Source: Robertmurraya massiliosenegalensis JC6 (GTDB lineage Bacteria; Bacillota; Bacilli; Bacillales; Cytobacillaceae). From it: DNA of 46,165 nucleotides. Where the stretch lies: assembly GCF_000311725.1 (NCBI RefSeq), contig NZ_HE978511.1, positions 1,203,171-1,249,335 on the forward strand. Direction: 5' to 3'. A model generated the notes under the pieces. The model did no database searches. It was given only the letters and a program-made list of their open reading frames with translations, and had not been told where the DNA came from. Positions 31,576 through 38,822 of the stretch are shown here, one piece after another. Numbering within the stretch: position 1 is the first letter of the stretch; each line of letters starts with the position of its first letter. A program made the position numbers and the translations under genes.

Positions 31576-33315
31576 TTAAAGGTTCACTGATACTGGTACA
31601 AATTCGAATTTTGTCACGTCAACAAGTCCTAAATCGGTGATTTTTAACTTTGGAATCACTGCTAAGGACATGAAACCTAAAGTCATGATTGGATCGACAT
31701 TTTCTGCAATTCCCAATATTTCACGAGCCACTTTATTGACGTTGCTTTGTTGTTTAACGACTTCTTCTCCAGAGAGATTACTCATCAGTCCACCTACCGG
31801 TAAGGCCATGCTACAAATAACTTCACCGTTGTTGACTAAGACCACCCCACCGTCTTGTTTTTTCAGACTCTCTACGGCCACTGCCATGTCTTCATCATTC
31901 GTTCCCGTCACAATCAAGTTATGGGAATCATGGGCTATGGATATCCCAATGGCACCTGTTTTAATTCCATAATCCTTCAATAAACCAACGAATACATTTC
32001 CCGTGTTCTTATGTCGCTCTATAACGGCGATTTTTGAAATTCTCTTCTCCGGATTGAACACAAACTCTCCTGATTTATCGCGTTCCACATCAATGATCGC
32101 TTCGTTAGTCAATGCTTCCGTTTGAATTACTTCAATCGCCCTTGCTTTATTGGTTTCCAATTTAAGGCGAAGCTTCTCTTTTATAAAATCGCCGATATGG
32201 ACACTAGATTGAACAGCAGAAATATCTGCTCTTGTAATGGGGAAAATATACTTTCCTTCTTTTGCGACAAGCTTACCATCAATATAGGTTTGTTCTACAA
32301 CCAGCTTTTCTAGATCACTGAAAATAACCAAATCGGCTTTTAATCCAGGGGCAATAGCTCCTCGATCATCAAGTTGACAGCATTGTGCTGTATTAAGGGT
32401 AGCCATCTGAATCGCTTGGATCGGGTCCACCTCTTCTTCAACACAAATACGTATGGCATTGTCTAAATGCCCTTTTTCTAAAATCGTTTTTGCTTGAACA
32501 TCATCCCCGCATAACACGCAGCGGCGAGCGTTTTGAGGCGTAACCCCTTTTAGCAATGTGCGTAAATTCTGGGTAACAGATCCTTCTCTTAGAAAGACAT
32601 ACATCCCACGTGAAATACGGGCTTGCATCTCTTCAATAGTCGAACATTCATGGTCGTTCTCCACTCCTGCCGCAATGTATGCGTTAAGCTCTTTTCCACT
32701 TACCATCGGACTGTGTCCATCGATTCGTTTCTTTAGATTTTTTGCTACTAGAAGCTTGTCTAAGACACTATCCTCGGCCCCAATCACACCAGGGAAATCC
32801 ATAAATTCAGCTAGTCCCTCAGCCAGTCCTTCCTCTAGTGGTGCCACCATATCCGAAGCCGTTAATACCGCTCCTGCATTCTCCATATTCGTTGCCGGCA
32901 CACAGGAGGGGAGCATGTATTGAATGTCTAACGCCGTATGTTTTGCCGCTTCTATCATATATTCCAACCCTTTAAGCCCTGCAACATTGACGATTTCATG
33001 TGGGTCGGCCATGACCGTCGTCGTTCCATGAGGGACAAGCAAACGGCCAAATTCTTCCGGAGTCACATAAGAAGATTCGACATGAATATGCGGGTCAATA
33101 AAACCTGGTGCAATATACTTCCCCTTTACATCAATAACCTCTTTCCCCTCATATATCTCCCCAATCCCGGCGATTTTTCCTGCTACAATCGCCAAATCTC
33201 CAGTCAAAATCGTTCCTTGATAGACATCCACGATCTTCCCATTTTTCAAAACTAAATCTGCTGGTTTTCGCCCTGCAGCTACATCAATTAGGTGTGCCAA
33301 TTCGCTTTTTTTCAT
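31576..33315 (-). CDS. ade: Adenine deaminase
   Basis: Amidohydrolase-superfamily enzyme turning adenine into hypoxanthine plus ammonia in purine salvage. 579 aa, full length. Metal site: G-F-I-D-P-H76-I-H78-V-E-S-S, with M-A-D-P-H-E-I, R-I-D-G-H-S-P-M and C-G-D-D further on. The C-terminal domain (about 410-579) has I-S-I-A-H-D-S-H-N and L-P-V-G-G-L-M, typical of Ade. GGGGGAA precedes the ATG. A guanine-class riboswitch and terminator lie in its leader, so expression should fall when guanine or hypoxanthine, its own product, is plentiful. Confidence 0.95.
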   Translation of the reverse strand: MKKSELAHLIDVAAGRKPADLVLKNGKIVDVYQGTILTGDLAIVAGKIAGIGEIYEGKEVIDVKGKYIAPGFIDPHIHVESSYVTPEEFGRLLVPHGTTTVMADPHEIVNVAGLKGLEYMIEAAKHTALDIQYMLPSCVPATNMENAGAVLTASDMVAPLEEGLAEGLAEFMDFPGVIGAEDSVLDKLLVAKNLKKRIDGHSPMVSGKELNAYIAAGVENDHECSTIEEMQARISRGMYVFLREGSVTQNLRTLLKGVTPQNARRCVLCGDDVQAKTILEKGHLDNAIRICVEEEVDPIQAIQMATLNTAQCCQLDDRGAIAPGLKADLVIFSDLEKLVVEQTYIDGKLVAKEGKYIFPITRADISAVQSSVHIGDFIKEKLRLKLETNKARAIEVIQTEALTNEAIIDVERDKSGEFVFNPEKRISKIAVIERHKNTGNVFVGLLKDYGIKTGAIGISIAHDSHNLIVTGTNDEDMAVAVESLKKQDGGVVLVNNGEVICSMALPVGGLMSNLSGEEVVKQQSNVNKVAREILGIAENVDPIMTLGFMSLAVIPKLKITDLGLVDVTKFEFVPVSVNL

Positions 33316-33348
33316 CTTGTTTTCCCCCTATTTCCGTAAAATAAAAAA

Positions 33349-33395
33349 ATCGAAGAACGACAACTCCTTCATCTATGAGGAGCAAGTTCTTCGAT
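33349..33395 (-). terminator. Riboswitch-controlled terminator in the ade leader
   Basis: ATCGAAGAAC ... GTTCTTCGAT with an inner GCTCCT/AGGAG stem, followed on the minus strand by TTTTTTT (33349-33343). It lies between the aptamer and the ade ribosome binding site. Confidence 0.9.
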
Positions 33396-33448
33396 GTATA
33401 TGTCGAAAAAGAATAGGTTACAGACTATGAATCTATTCCTATTCATTG

Positions 33449-33523
33449 CTTCCCATAGTCAGTCCATTTACGGTGAACCGGTAGAAACTCGCAAGCCATA
33501 TCCTTGCTATTATATGAGTGAAC
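33449..33523 (-). promoter_or_regulatory. Purine riboswitch aptamer, guanine/hypoxanthine class
   Basis: Minus strand carries TTCACTCATATAAT, P2 (GCAAG/CTTGC) with loop GGATATGG, AGTTTCTACC, loop CACCGTAAAT, and GACTATGGG. P1 is CTCATA/TATGGG. The specificity base (position 74 in xpt numbering) is the C of GACTAT, so guanine or hypoxanthine is expected, not adenine. GACTATG (33460-33454) can also pair with CATAGTC (33429-33423), giving a competing fold downstream. Confidence 0.95.
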
Positions 33524-33614
33524 TTTATATAGTTTTTGAATAAGTTGTATTATAGCATGGTTTATTGAAATTCAACAGAAATGAGATACTCTAGACAAGG
33601 GTTGAGCATTTATT

Positions 33615-34196
33615 TTATTCCCCACTAGCATGAACTTTCAATCTTTTCACCATATAATCATAAGTATGACCATTAATCTGTATCTCTTTATCTTCTTGAT
33701 AACCTATACGATTGTATAATTTTTTTGCATAGCGATTATTCTTAGCGACGTTGAGAGATATTCGTTCATATCCCTTCTGTAGCGCTAATTCTTCAGCCTT
33801 CCACAGCAATTTTGTCCCAATTCCATAGCCTTGAAACTTCGGTGAGACAGAAACCGTATCAATATATAAATCGCCAACATCCGCCTCTTGGTCAAAGAAC
33901 ATGTTCTGATTCCTTGTTTTTCTTCTTAAACGTTCAAGTAGAGGTTTGTCCAATTGTGAGGCAGCTGCTCCCGAATATGTCAAGATCATTCCCGTGACCT
34001 CATCAAAAACTTCCGCAATCCATACATTTTGATAACTAACACGATTGTTTTCTTCTCGAAAAAAGTTGGAGAGGGTCTTACGAATATTTTCCACCTTTGT
34101 TTGACCTGTTAACCGCTCTGCAATATCTCCAATCGCAAGATGAATTAGCTCTACCACTTCTTTAGAATCATTTTTGATAGCTTGTCTAAACTTCAA
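33615..34196 (-). CDS. GNAT-family N-acetyltransferase, 193 aa
   Basis: Acetyl-CoA-dependent transferase. The CoA loop V-S-P-K-F-Q-G-Y-G-I-G-T-K-L-L is near residue 117-131, then I-S-L-N-V-A-K-N-N-R-Y-A-K-K-L-Y-N-R-I-G-Y. The acceptor is unknown. The start is TTG at 34196 with no clear Shine-Dalgarno of its own; it overlaps the stop of the 43-aa upstream gene, so translation is likely coupled. No partner gene suggests a pathway. Confidence 0.85.
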   Translation of the reverse strand: MKFRQAIKNDSKEVVELIHLAIGDIAERLTGQTKVENIRKTLSNFFREENNRVSYQNVWIAEVFDEVTGMILTYSGAAASQLDKPLLERLRRKTRNQNMFFDQEADVGDLYIDTVSVSPKFQGYGIGTKLLWKAEELALQKGYERISLNVAKNNRYAKKLYNRIGYQEDKEIQINGHTYDYMVKRLKVHASGE

Positions 34197-34324
34197 CTCT
34201 TTCGGGATAATTTCTTCCCATCGAAGTCCAAATGCTGCACGCCATCTGTGTAGCCAGCGATAAAATAAAATTCATCGTTCATATCATCTTCAAAATCATC
34301 GCGCTTGAATCTTTTCTTTTTCAT
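34193..34324 (-). pseudogene. Small conserved-looking gene, probably frameshifted
   Basis: ATG 34324 with GGAG 7 nt upstream encodes M-K-K-K-R-F-K-R-D-D-F-E-D-D, then D-E-F-Y-F-I-A-G-Y-T-D-G. After this the frame turns to V-Q-H-L-D-F and stops. In the neighbouring frame the same bases read A-A-F-G-L-R-W-E-E-I-I-P-K-E, a natural continuation of a G-Y-T-x-G-G-x-x-Y/F-G-x-x-W-E-E small-protein pattern I recall from Bacillus. One missing base would explain it. Function unknown. Confidence 0.6.
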
Positions 34325-34364
34325 TATTACACTCCGATTCATATATGCTTCTATTTATTATAGC

Positions 34365-34405
34365 AAAATTCAAAAGTTAGCTAGTTTTTCTAACTTTTGA
34401 ATTTT
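34365..34405 (-). terminator. 16-bp perfect hairpin after the ATPase gene
   Basis: AAAATTCAAAAGTTAG and CTAACTTTTGAATTTT, 9-nt loop. On the minus strand it ends in TTTTG, 112 nt after the ATPase stop and ahead of the next minus-strand gene. It can work in both directions. Confidence 0.7.
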
Positions 34406-34517
34406 AATTATTTCTTATGTCATTCTCTCTGACTAACCAGAAGCAATTTAAGTCCGGGCAAAGTTATGAACCCGCAAGACTGTTTTTTAAGGGGACATTA
34501 TTTGCTCATAAAAAACC

Positions 34518-35372
34518 TCAAAATTCGTTTTCATGACTTTTGAAAAAATCATAGTATGTCCGGACATTTTCTAATTCCGTCCAGCGTCTCACCTTAACAG
34601 GAGTTTCATCAAGATTATATATTTTTGCCTCCTTCATGGATAACAGAAATGGAGAATGTGTTGATATAATAAACTGACAGCCAAAAAACCGGGCAGAGTC
34701 TTCAATAAATTTCATCAATTCCATTTGGCGTTTTGGAGAAAGACTATTTTCTGGCTCATCCAAAATATACAATCCATTTTCGCCAATCTTTTCGATGAAA
34801 TACTTAAACGCACTTTCCCCATTCGAATATTCCCTCACATTATCCATCAATTCATTTCTAACAAAACGAGACTGTGTTTTGCTTCTAGCTGTGTTTACTT
34901 TAACTAACTGCTCGTAATCTGCCATTGATTTCATCTGAAAATGGGAATACTTCGCATCCAAATACTCTTCAAAAAGTTCTTCCCGTTTTTGGTCAATTCC
35001 CTCATTGAGATTCCGGATATTCAACATGTAATCAAATACATCATCACTCGTAATAATCCTGCTATTTTCAGGAATATTCGTTTTAAGCTGCATCTCGCAC
35101 ATATTGACATAATCAGGATAGAAATTAGATTTATTATAGATAGAATCTCGTTTGATTCCTGTCTTTTCTGCTATCACATTTAATGCAGTAGATTTTCCTG
35201 AACCATTTCCACCATATAAAATCGTCACTGGTTCAAATACAATCGAGTCAAAGCCATTTCTTGATAAAATCTTAAATGGATAATACGAGTCATAGCACGT
35301 TCTTTTTATATCCATGAAAAAGTCAAATTCCATATCCGCATTCGGAAATGAAAAATCATGTAAATAAACCAT
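34518..35372 (-). CDS. Stand-alone AAA/ABC-type ATPase (COG3910-like), 284 aa
   Basis: Soluble ATPase of the RecF/SMC-like ABC class. Walker A Y-G-G-N-G-S-G-K-S-T (53-62), signature-like Y-S-N-G-E-S-A-F (182-189), Walker B L-Y-I-L-D-E-P-E-N-S-L-S (201-212), and H-switch F-I-I-S-T-H-S-P near 235. A helical insert (115-180) replaces long coiled coils. No transporter or nuclease gene is adjacent. Related proteins occur in predicted housekeeping and defence settings; I cannot choose between them. AAGGAGGAAAGG precedes the ATG. Confidence 0.8.
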   Translation of the reverse strand: MVYLHDFSFPNADMEFDFFMDIKRTCYDSYYPFKILSRNGFDSIVFEPVTILYGGNGSGKSTALNVIAEKTGIKRDSIYNKSNFYPDYVNMCEMQLKTNIPENSRIITSDDVFDYMLNIRNLNEGIDQKREELFEEYLDAKYSHFQMKSMADYEQLVKVNTARSKTQSRFVRNELMDNVREYSNGESAFKYFIEKIGENGLYILDEPENSLSPKRQMELMKFIEDSARFFGCQFIISTHSPFLLSMKEAKIYNLDETPVKVRRWTELENVRTYYDFFKSHENEF

Positions 35373-35553
35373 CCTTTCCTCCTTAACAATCGAATCTCAT
35401 TTCTTCCATTATAATAAAGATTAGATTGACTTTGTGAAAAATCACTAGATTAGAGCCAATTTTATCTCATGACTTGAAATAGCTGTTCCCGTAGCTTCAA
35501 ATTAATAAAAGCTAATAATGGAAAAAGTGAACCATTTACTATGATCATGATTT

Positions 35554-35637
35554 TTATATAAAATTAAATTGATTAGGAAAAAGGATCCAAACAATCAGTC
35601 CGAGAATTAAACTTCCCAGATTAAGGAAACTATACAT
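35554..35637 (-). CDS. Tiny hydrophobic ORF, 27 aa (possible remnant)
   Basis: GGGGAG 5 nt before ATG 35637, then M-Y-S-F-L-N-L-G-S-L-I-L-G-L-I-V-W-I-L-F-P: a single membrane span. The start resembles longer Bacillus membrane proteins, so it may be the front end of a lost gene, or a true membrane peptide. Confidence 0.4.
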   Translation of the reverse strand: MYSFLNLGSLILGLIVWILFPNQFNFI

Positions 35638-35738
35638 CTTTACTCCCCATCAAATTTTTCTCCCTTCATTATTGAGTAAATAGATCAGAAGAATGATAAA
35701 TAAAAGGAATGGCACAGTCCTTTAAAGGTGTATATAAA

Positions 35739-35837
35739 CTAAAAGGCTTTTATAATTGTTTCTTGCGTAAATTCCTCAGTAAAGAGTTTATCTCCTGATA
35801 CATATAGCAAATATTTAAAATAACTGTTTAAACTCAT
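35739..35837 (-). CDS. Short ORF, 32 aa (probable gene fragment)
   Basis: ATG 35837 with CGGAGGAT 11 nt upstream. It encodes L-N-S-Y-F-K-Y-L-L-Y-V-S-G-D-K-L-F-T-E-E-F. A TTG at 35841-35839, better spaced, gives D-E-F-K-Q-L-F in the neighbouring frame, so an original D-E-F-K-Q-L-F-K-Y-L-L gene may have been frameshifted. The rest of the 677-bp gap from 35373 holds only these two short ORFs and A/T-rich sequence. Confidence 0.35.
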   Translation of the reverse strand: MSLNSYFKYLLYVSGDKLFTEEFTQETIIKAF

Positions 35838-36049
35838 CCAATGATTATCCTCCGTTCAAAAAGTTCAGTATATTAGTGTCAAAAAAAAATAGGTATTCCC
35901 TATCTCTCATGATTACTATTTTGATAGTAGTAACGAATACAATTGAGGTAAAAGCTGGAGACGAATAACAGATAACATTCATCTTAAAATGACCTCTTTT
36001 TTTGGAAAAATAGAAAGACGCCCGTGCGTGGACGTCCTTTAATTAAACT

Positions 36050-36250
36050 TTATAATTCAGATAAAATTCCGTTCATTTCGATTTCAAATTTCTTCGCAAG
36101 GTCTTCATTTTTGAATTCAGATTTCGCACCGCTACTATTGACCATTCCCCAAGCCTTTTTTTTCCATGTTTCAAACGCTTCATACATGCCCAGTTCGTTT
36201 ATTTCTTTTTCGAAATAGTTCACGTAAATATTTATATACTTTTCAGAAAT
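36050..36250 (-). pseudogene. C-terminal remnant of an unrecognised soluble protein
   Basis: A 66-codon open stretch without a good start (GTG 36223 has no ribosome site) reads S-E-K-Y-I-N-I-Y-V-N-Y-F-E-K-E-I, then Y-E-A-F-E-T-W-K-K-K-A-W-G and ends N-G-I-L-S-E-L-stop. It looks like the tail of a helical protein. Upstream is a stop, then the end of the quinone-reductase gene. Family unknown. Confidence 0.5.
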
Positions 36251-36324
36251 TTATTGCTATCGAAGTGCTTCCTGACTTTTTTCGGTGCAGTACATATCAG
36301 GTACCTTTCATTTCATCGATTACA

Positions 36325-37341
36325 TCAATTTTCTACTACTATTTTTCCAATCATACTTCCTGTTTCCACTAATTTATGTGCTTTTCGTAACTGTTCTGCA
36401 TTAATCGGTCTTAGGGTTTCTGTTAGGGTTGTTTTTACTTTCCCTTCATCTATTAGTTTACTAAGTTTTGATAAAAGTTCATGTTGTTTTATCATATCTG
36501 TCGTTTTATACATGGATCTTGTGAACATAAATTCCCAAGCAAATGTTACACTTTTATTTTTTAAAGCTGTGAGATCAATAGGATGATCCATCTCTACAAT
36601 CGAACAAATTCTTCCTTGAGGATAAATAATATCGGCCATGTTTCCCCAATGTTGCTCTGTCTCATTCAAACATAAAATATACTGAACACCTTTGATACCG
36701 TACTCTTCTAGTTGAACTCGAAAGTTTTCATGATGGTTAATGATATAATCAGCGCCTAATTTGTTCACCCACTGCTTACTCTCTTCTCTGGATGCTGTAG
36801 CAATAACTTTTAAACCTGCCAATTTAGCTAATTGAATAGCTATAGATCCAACTCCCCCAGCTCCACCGATAATCAGAATGCTGCTAGTTTGATTTTCCTT
36901 ATGATTATTTATATCAATCATTAATCGATCAAATAAACTTTCCCATGCTGTGATTGATGTTAATGGTAGAGCAGCTGATTGAGCAAAATTTAAAGATTTT
37001 GGTTTTAGTCCAACGATTCTTTCATCAACTAAATGATATTCGCTATAAGTCCCAGGTCGTGTTAGGTCCCCAGAATAAAAAACTTCATCTCCTGGTTTAA
37101 ATATTGTACAATCTGGTCCAACTTCTTCCACAACTCCACTTGCATCCCAACCTAAAATCTTCGGTTCTGTTTCTTCCTTATCCTTTGGAGCACGAACCTT
37201 TACATCGACCGGATTAATCGAAATAGCTTTAATTTTAACAAGGATATCTTTGTTTGTTGGTGTAGGTTTTTCAATTTCGACATCTAGCAAACTTTCTTCC
37301 TTTTCAATGGGTAAATATTTGTATAATCCAACTGCTTTCAT
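36325..37341 (-). CDS. Zinc-type alcohol dehydrogenase-like / quinone oxidoreductase (MDR family)
   Basis: 338 aa, medium-chain reductase. Catalytic domain start S-I-N-P-V-D-V-K-V-R and G-W-D-A-S-G-V-V-E-E-V-G; NADPH site G-G-A-G-G-V-G-S-I-A-I-Q-L-A-K near 160. It lacks the zinc-ligand cysteines of true alcohol dehydrogenases, so a zinc-free NADPH reductase of quinones or enals is likely. AAGGAGGG upstream. Divergent from an HxlR gene with conserved N-terminal cysteines, so induction by electrophiles is probable. Confidence 0.88.
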   Translation of the reverse strand: MKAVGLYKYLPIEKEESLLDVEIEKPTPTNKDILVKIKAISINPVDVKVRAPKDKEETEPKILGWDASGVVEEVGPDCTIFKPGDEVFYSGDLTRPGTYSEYHLVDERIVGLKPKSLNFAQSAALPLTSITAWESLFDRLMIDINNHKENQTSSILIIGGAGGVGSIAIQLAKLAGLKVIATASREESKQWVNKLGADYIINHHENFRVQLEEYGIKGVQYILCLNETEQHWGNMADIIYPQGRICSIVEMDHPIDLTALKNKSVTFAWEFMFTRSMYKTTDMIKQHELLSKLSKLIDEGKVKTTLTETLRPINAEQLRKAHKLVETGSMIGKIVVEN

Positions 37342-37545
37342 TTAAAGCCCTCCTTTTTGATTCATGTTTATTATAAAAAATAAATATACTAAGGGTAAGT
37401 ACGCACATTCTTGTTATCAGGTATCACCAATGTTACTAGCACGGAAAGAAATGAAAAGAAGAAGTATTCTTATTCTTGTAATCTGATATGAACTATGTTA
37501 CAAATTTAGGAAAGAATGAAGACAGTTAGAAAGGTATGAGCACGG

Positions 37546-37923
37546 ATGAGAAATCGAAAGAAAGGTTACGGATGCCCCGAAGGTTGCCCGGTTGAAGGAA
37601 CGCTTGATGTAATTGGCGGTAAATGGAAAGGGGTCATTTTGTTTTATTTGTTAGATGGGAAGAAGCGATTTAACGAATTCAGTAGATTGATGCCTGGTAT
37701 TACAAAACGTATGTTATCACTGCAATTACGAGAACTTGAGGATGATGGAATTGTTCATCGAGAAGTTTATCCTGAAATCCCGCCTAAAGTTGAATACTCA
37801 TTAACTGAATTCGGTAGGACACTAGAACCCATTATTTCTCTAATGAATGAATGGGGAGAGAATTACAAAGAATATTTAAAAGAAAACAAACAAAAAACAA
37901 AAGCGATCAACAATAAAAATTAG
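37546..37923 (+). CDS. HxlR-family regulator with Cys10/Cys14
   Basis: 125 aa winged helix-turn-helix: [34 protein letters not shown] and V-E-Y-S-L-T-E-F-G. The N-terminal G-Y-G-C-P-E-G-C-P has two close cysteines, like redox or electrophile sensors of this family (YodB, CatR, HypR). Divergent from the quinone-reductase-like gene. AAAGG lies 11 nt upstream of the ATG. Confidence 0.9.
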   Translation: MRNRKKGYGCPEGCPVEGTLDVIGGKWKGVILFYLLDGKKRFNEFSRLMPGITKRMLSLQLRELEDDGIVHREVYPEIPPKVEYSLTEFGRTLEPIISLMNEWGENYKEYLKENKQKTKAINNKN

Positions 37924-38013
37924 ACTCCTAGGCTCCTAGAAAAAATATAGGAAGCGAGCTTTACTTTGTTATTCTATCAACCTCCAAATTCCATAAATAT
38001 AAAAAATCAGATT

Positions 38014-38042
38014 ATAGTCGCCTAAACGGTGGCTATTTTTTT
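38014..38042 (+). terminator. Terminator after the HxlR gene
   Basis: TAGTCGCC / GGTGGCTA stem with TAAAC loop and T7 run on the plus strand. It lies in the 390-bp gap before the PadR gene; I see no ORF in that gap. Confidence 0.8.
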
Positions 38043-38195
38043 ATGCTTTTGATTTATGTTTCAGGCGAGACAAATATTAATGCTTTATGAAGTAAACTTT
38101 CAACCAATTAGTATAAATATTAAAGCCACCATAAACACGATTTGGAATAATTTTGTGTATAAAACAGCAAAAAGAAACATAAAGGCAAACAAAAA

Positions 38196-38225
38196 ACGCC
38201 TACCTACATTACTATAAATAGACGT
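38196..38225 (-). terminator. Terminator of the PadR/ABC operon
   Basis: ACGTCTA ... TAGGCGT stem read on the minus strand, followed by TTTTTTG, 88 nt after the PadR stop. Confidence 0.55.
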
Positions 38226-38313
38226 TTTGAATGTTGAATATTACTCAATTCTCTGGCTTTTCGTTTTGATTTTAGTGATTCGATATTGTAAATTAATCGA
38301 ACTATTTATTACT

Positions 38314-38817
38314 TTATTGACTTCGATTTTCAATCTGATGAATCCAATGAAGGTCTGCTTCTAGTCGTAATAGGGAACCTGTTATTAATAAATACCGATG
38401 TTCATCCCCTTGAATGAGAAATTCGGTTTTTAATTTTGTTAAATCCATAACGTCCTTCATGATTATTGCTTTTTGCTGATCAAGCATTTGCCTTTCCTTG
38501 CCGTAACCAATTTTACGAGCACAGCTCCATTTAAAATGAAAATCATCTTTCGTCGAATAATGTGGTATAGGTTCGAGTAGCCATTTTTCAAGTTCTCTTC
38601 TGCCTTCTCCGGTAATTTCATACAGTTTTCTTTCTTGGTCATCTGTTCCAACCGATGAAACGAGTTGATCACGAATAAGACGATCTACAGTAGTATAAAT
38701 TTGACCTGGATTGATCTTCCCTTTAATTCCAAGAAAGGCCTCCAGTTCAAGTTTTAATTCATATCCGTGAGTTTTTTGTTGATAAAGCAAAGCCAATATT
38801 CCGTATTTAACCGACAT
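38314..38817 (-). CDS. PadR-family transcriptional regulator, 167 aa
   Basis: Winged helix at the start with Y-G-I-L-A-L-L-Y-Q-Q-K-T-H-G-Y-E-L and P-G-Q-I-Y-T-T-V-D-R-L-I; C-terminal helical dimer domain (about 90-167), the PadR-s1/AphA-like form. GAAGGTTAG precedes the ATG. Last gene of the ABC operon. Twin ATATACTAAGTATATACT boxes upstream of the operon are the natural target, making this a self-repressing exporter system. Confidence 0.9.
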   Translation of the reverse strand: MSVKYGILALLYQQKTHGYELKLELEAFLGIKGKINPGQIYTTVDRLIRDQLVSSVGTDDQERKLYEITGEGRRELEKWLLEPIPHYSTKDDFHFKWSCARKIGYGKERQMLDQQKAIIMKDVMDLTKLKTEFLIQGDEHRYLLITGSLLRLEADLHWIHQIENRSQ

Positions 38818-38822
38818 ACATT

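Noticed and set aside
36241-36330. Insertion-sequence end beside the quinone-reductase gene
   Set aside because: A short K-V-R-K-H-F-D-S-N-K-F-L frame is present but there are no terminal repeats or transposase motifs.
36166-36586. Plus-strand ORFs over the quinone-reductase end and remnant zone
   Set aside because: They are antisense shadows with Ser/Phe/Cys-rich composition and no start signals.
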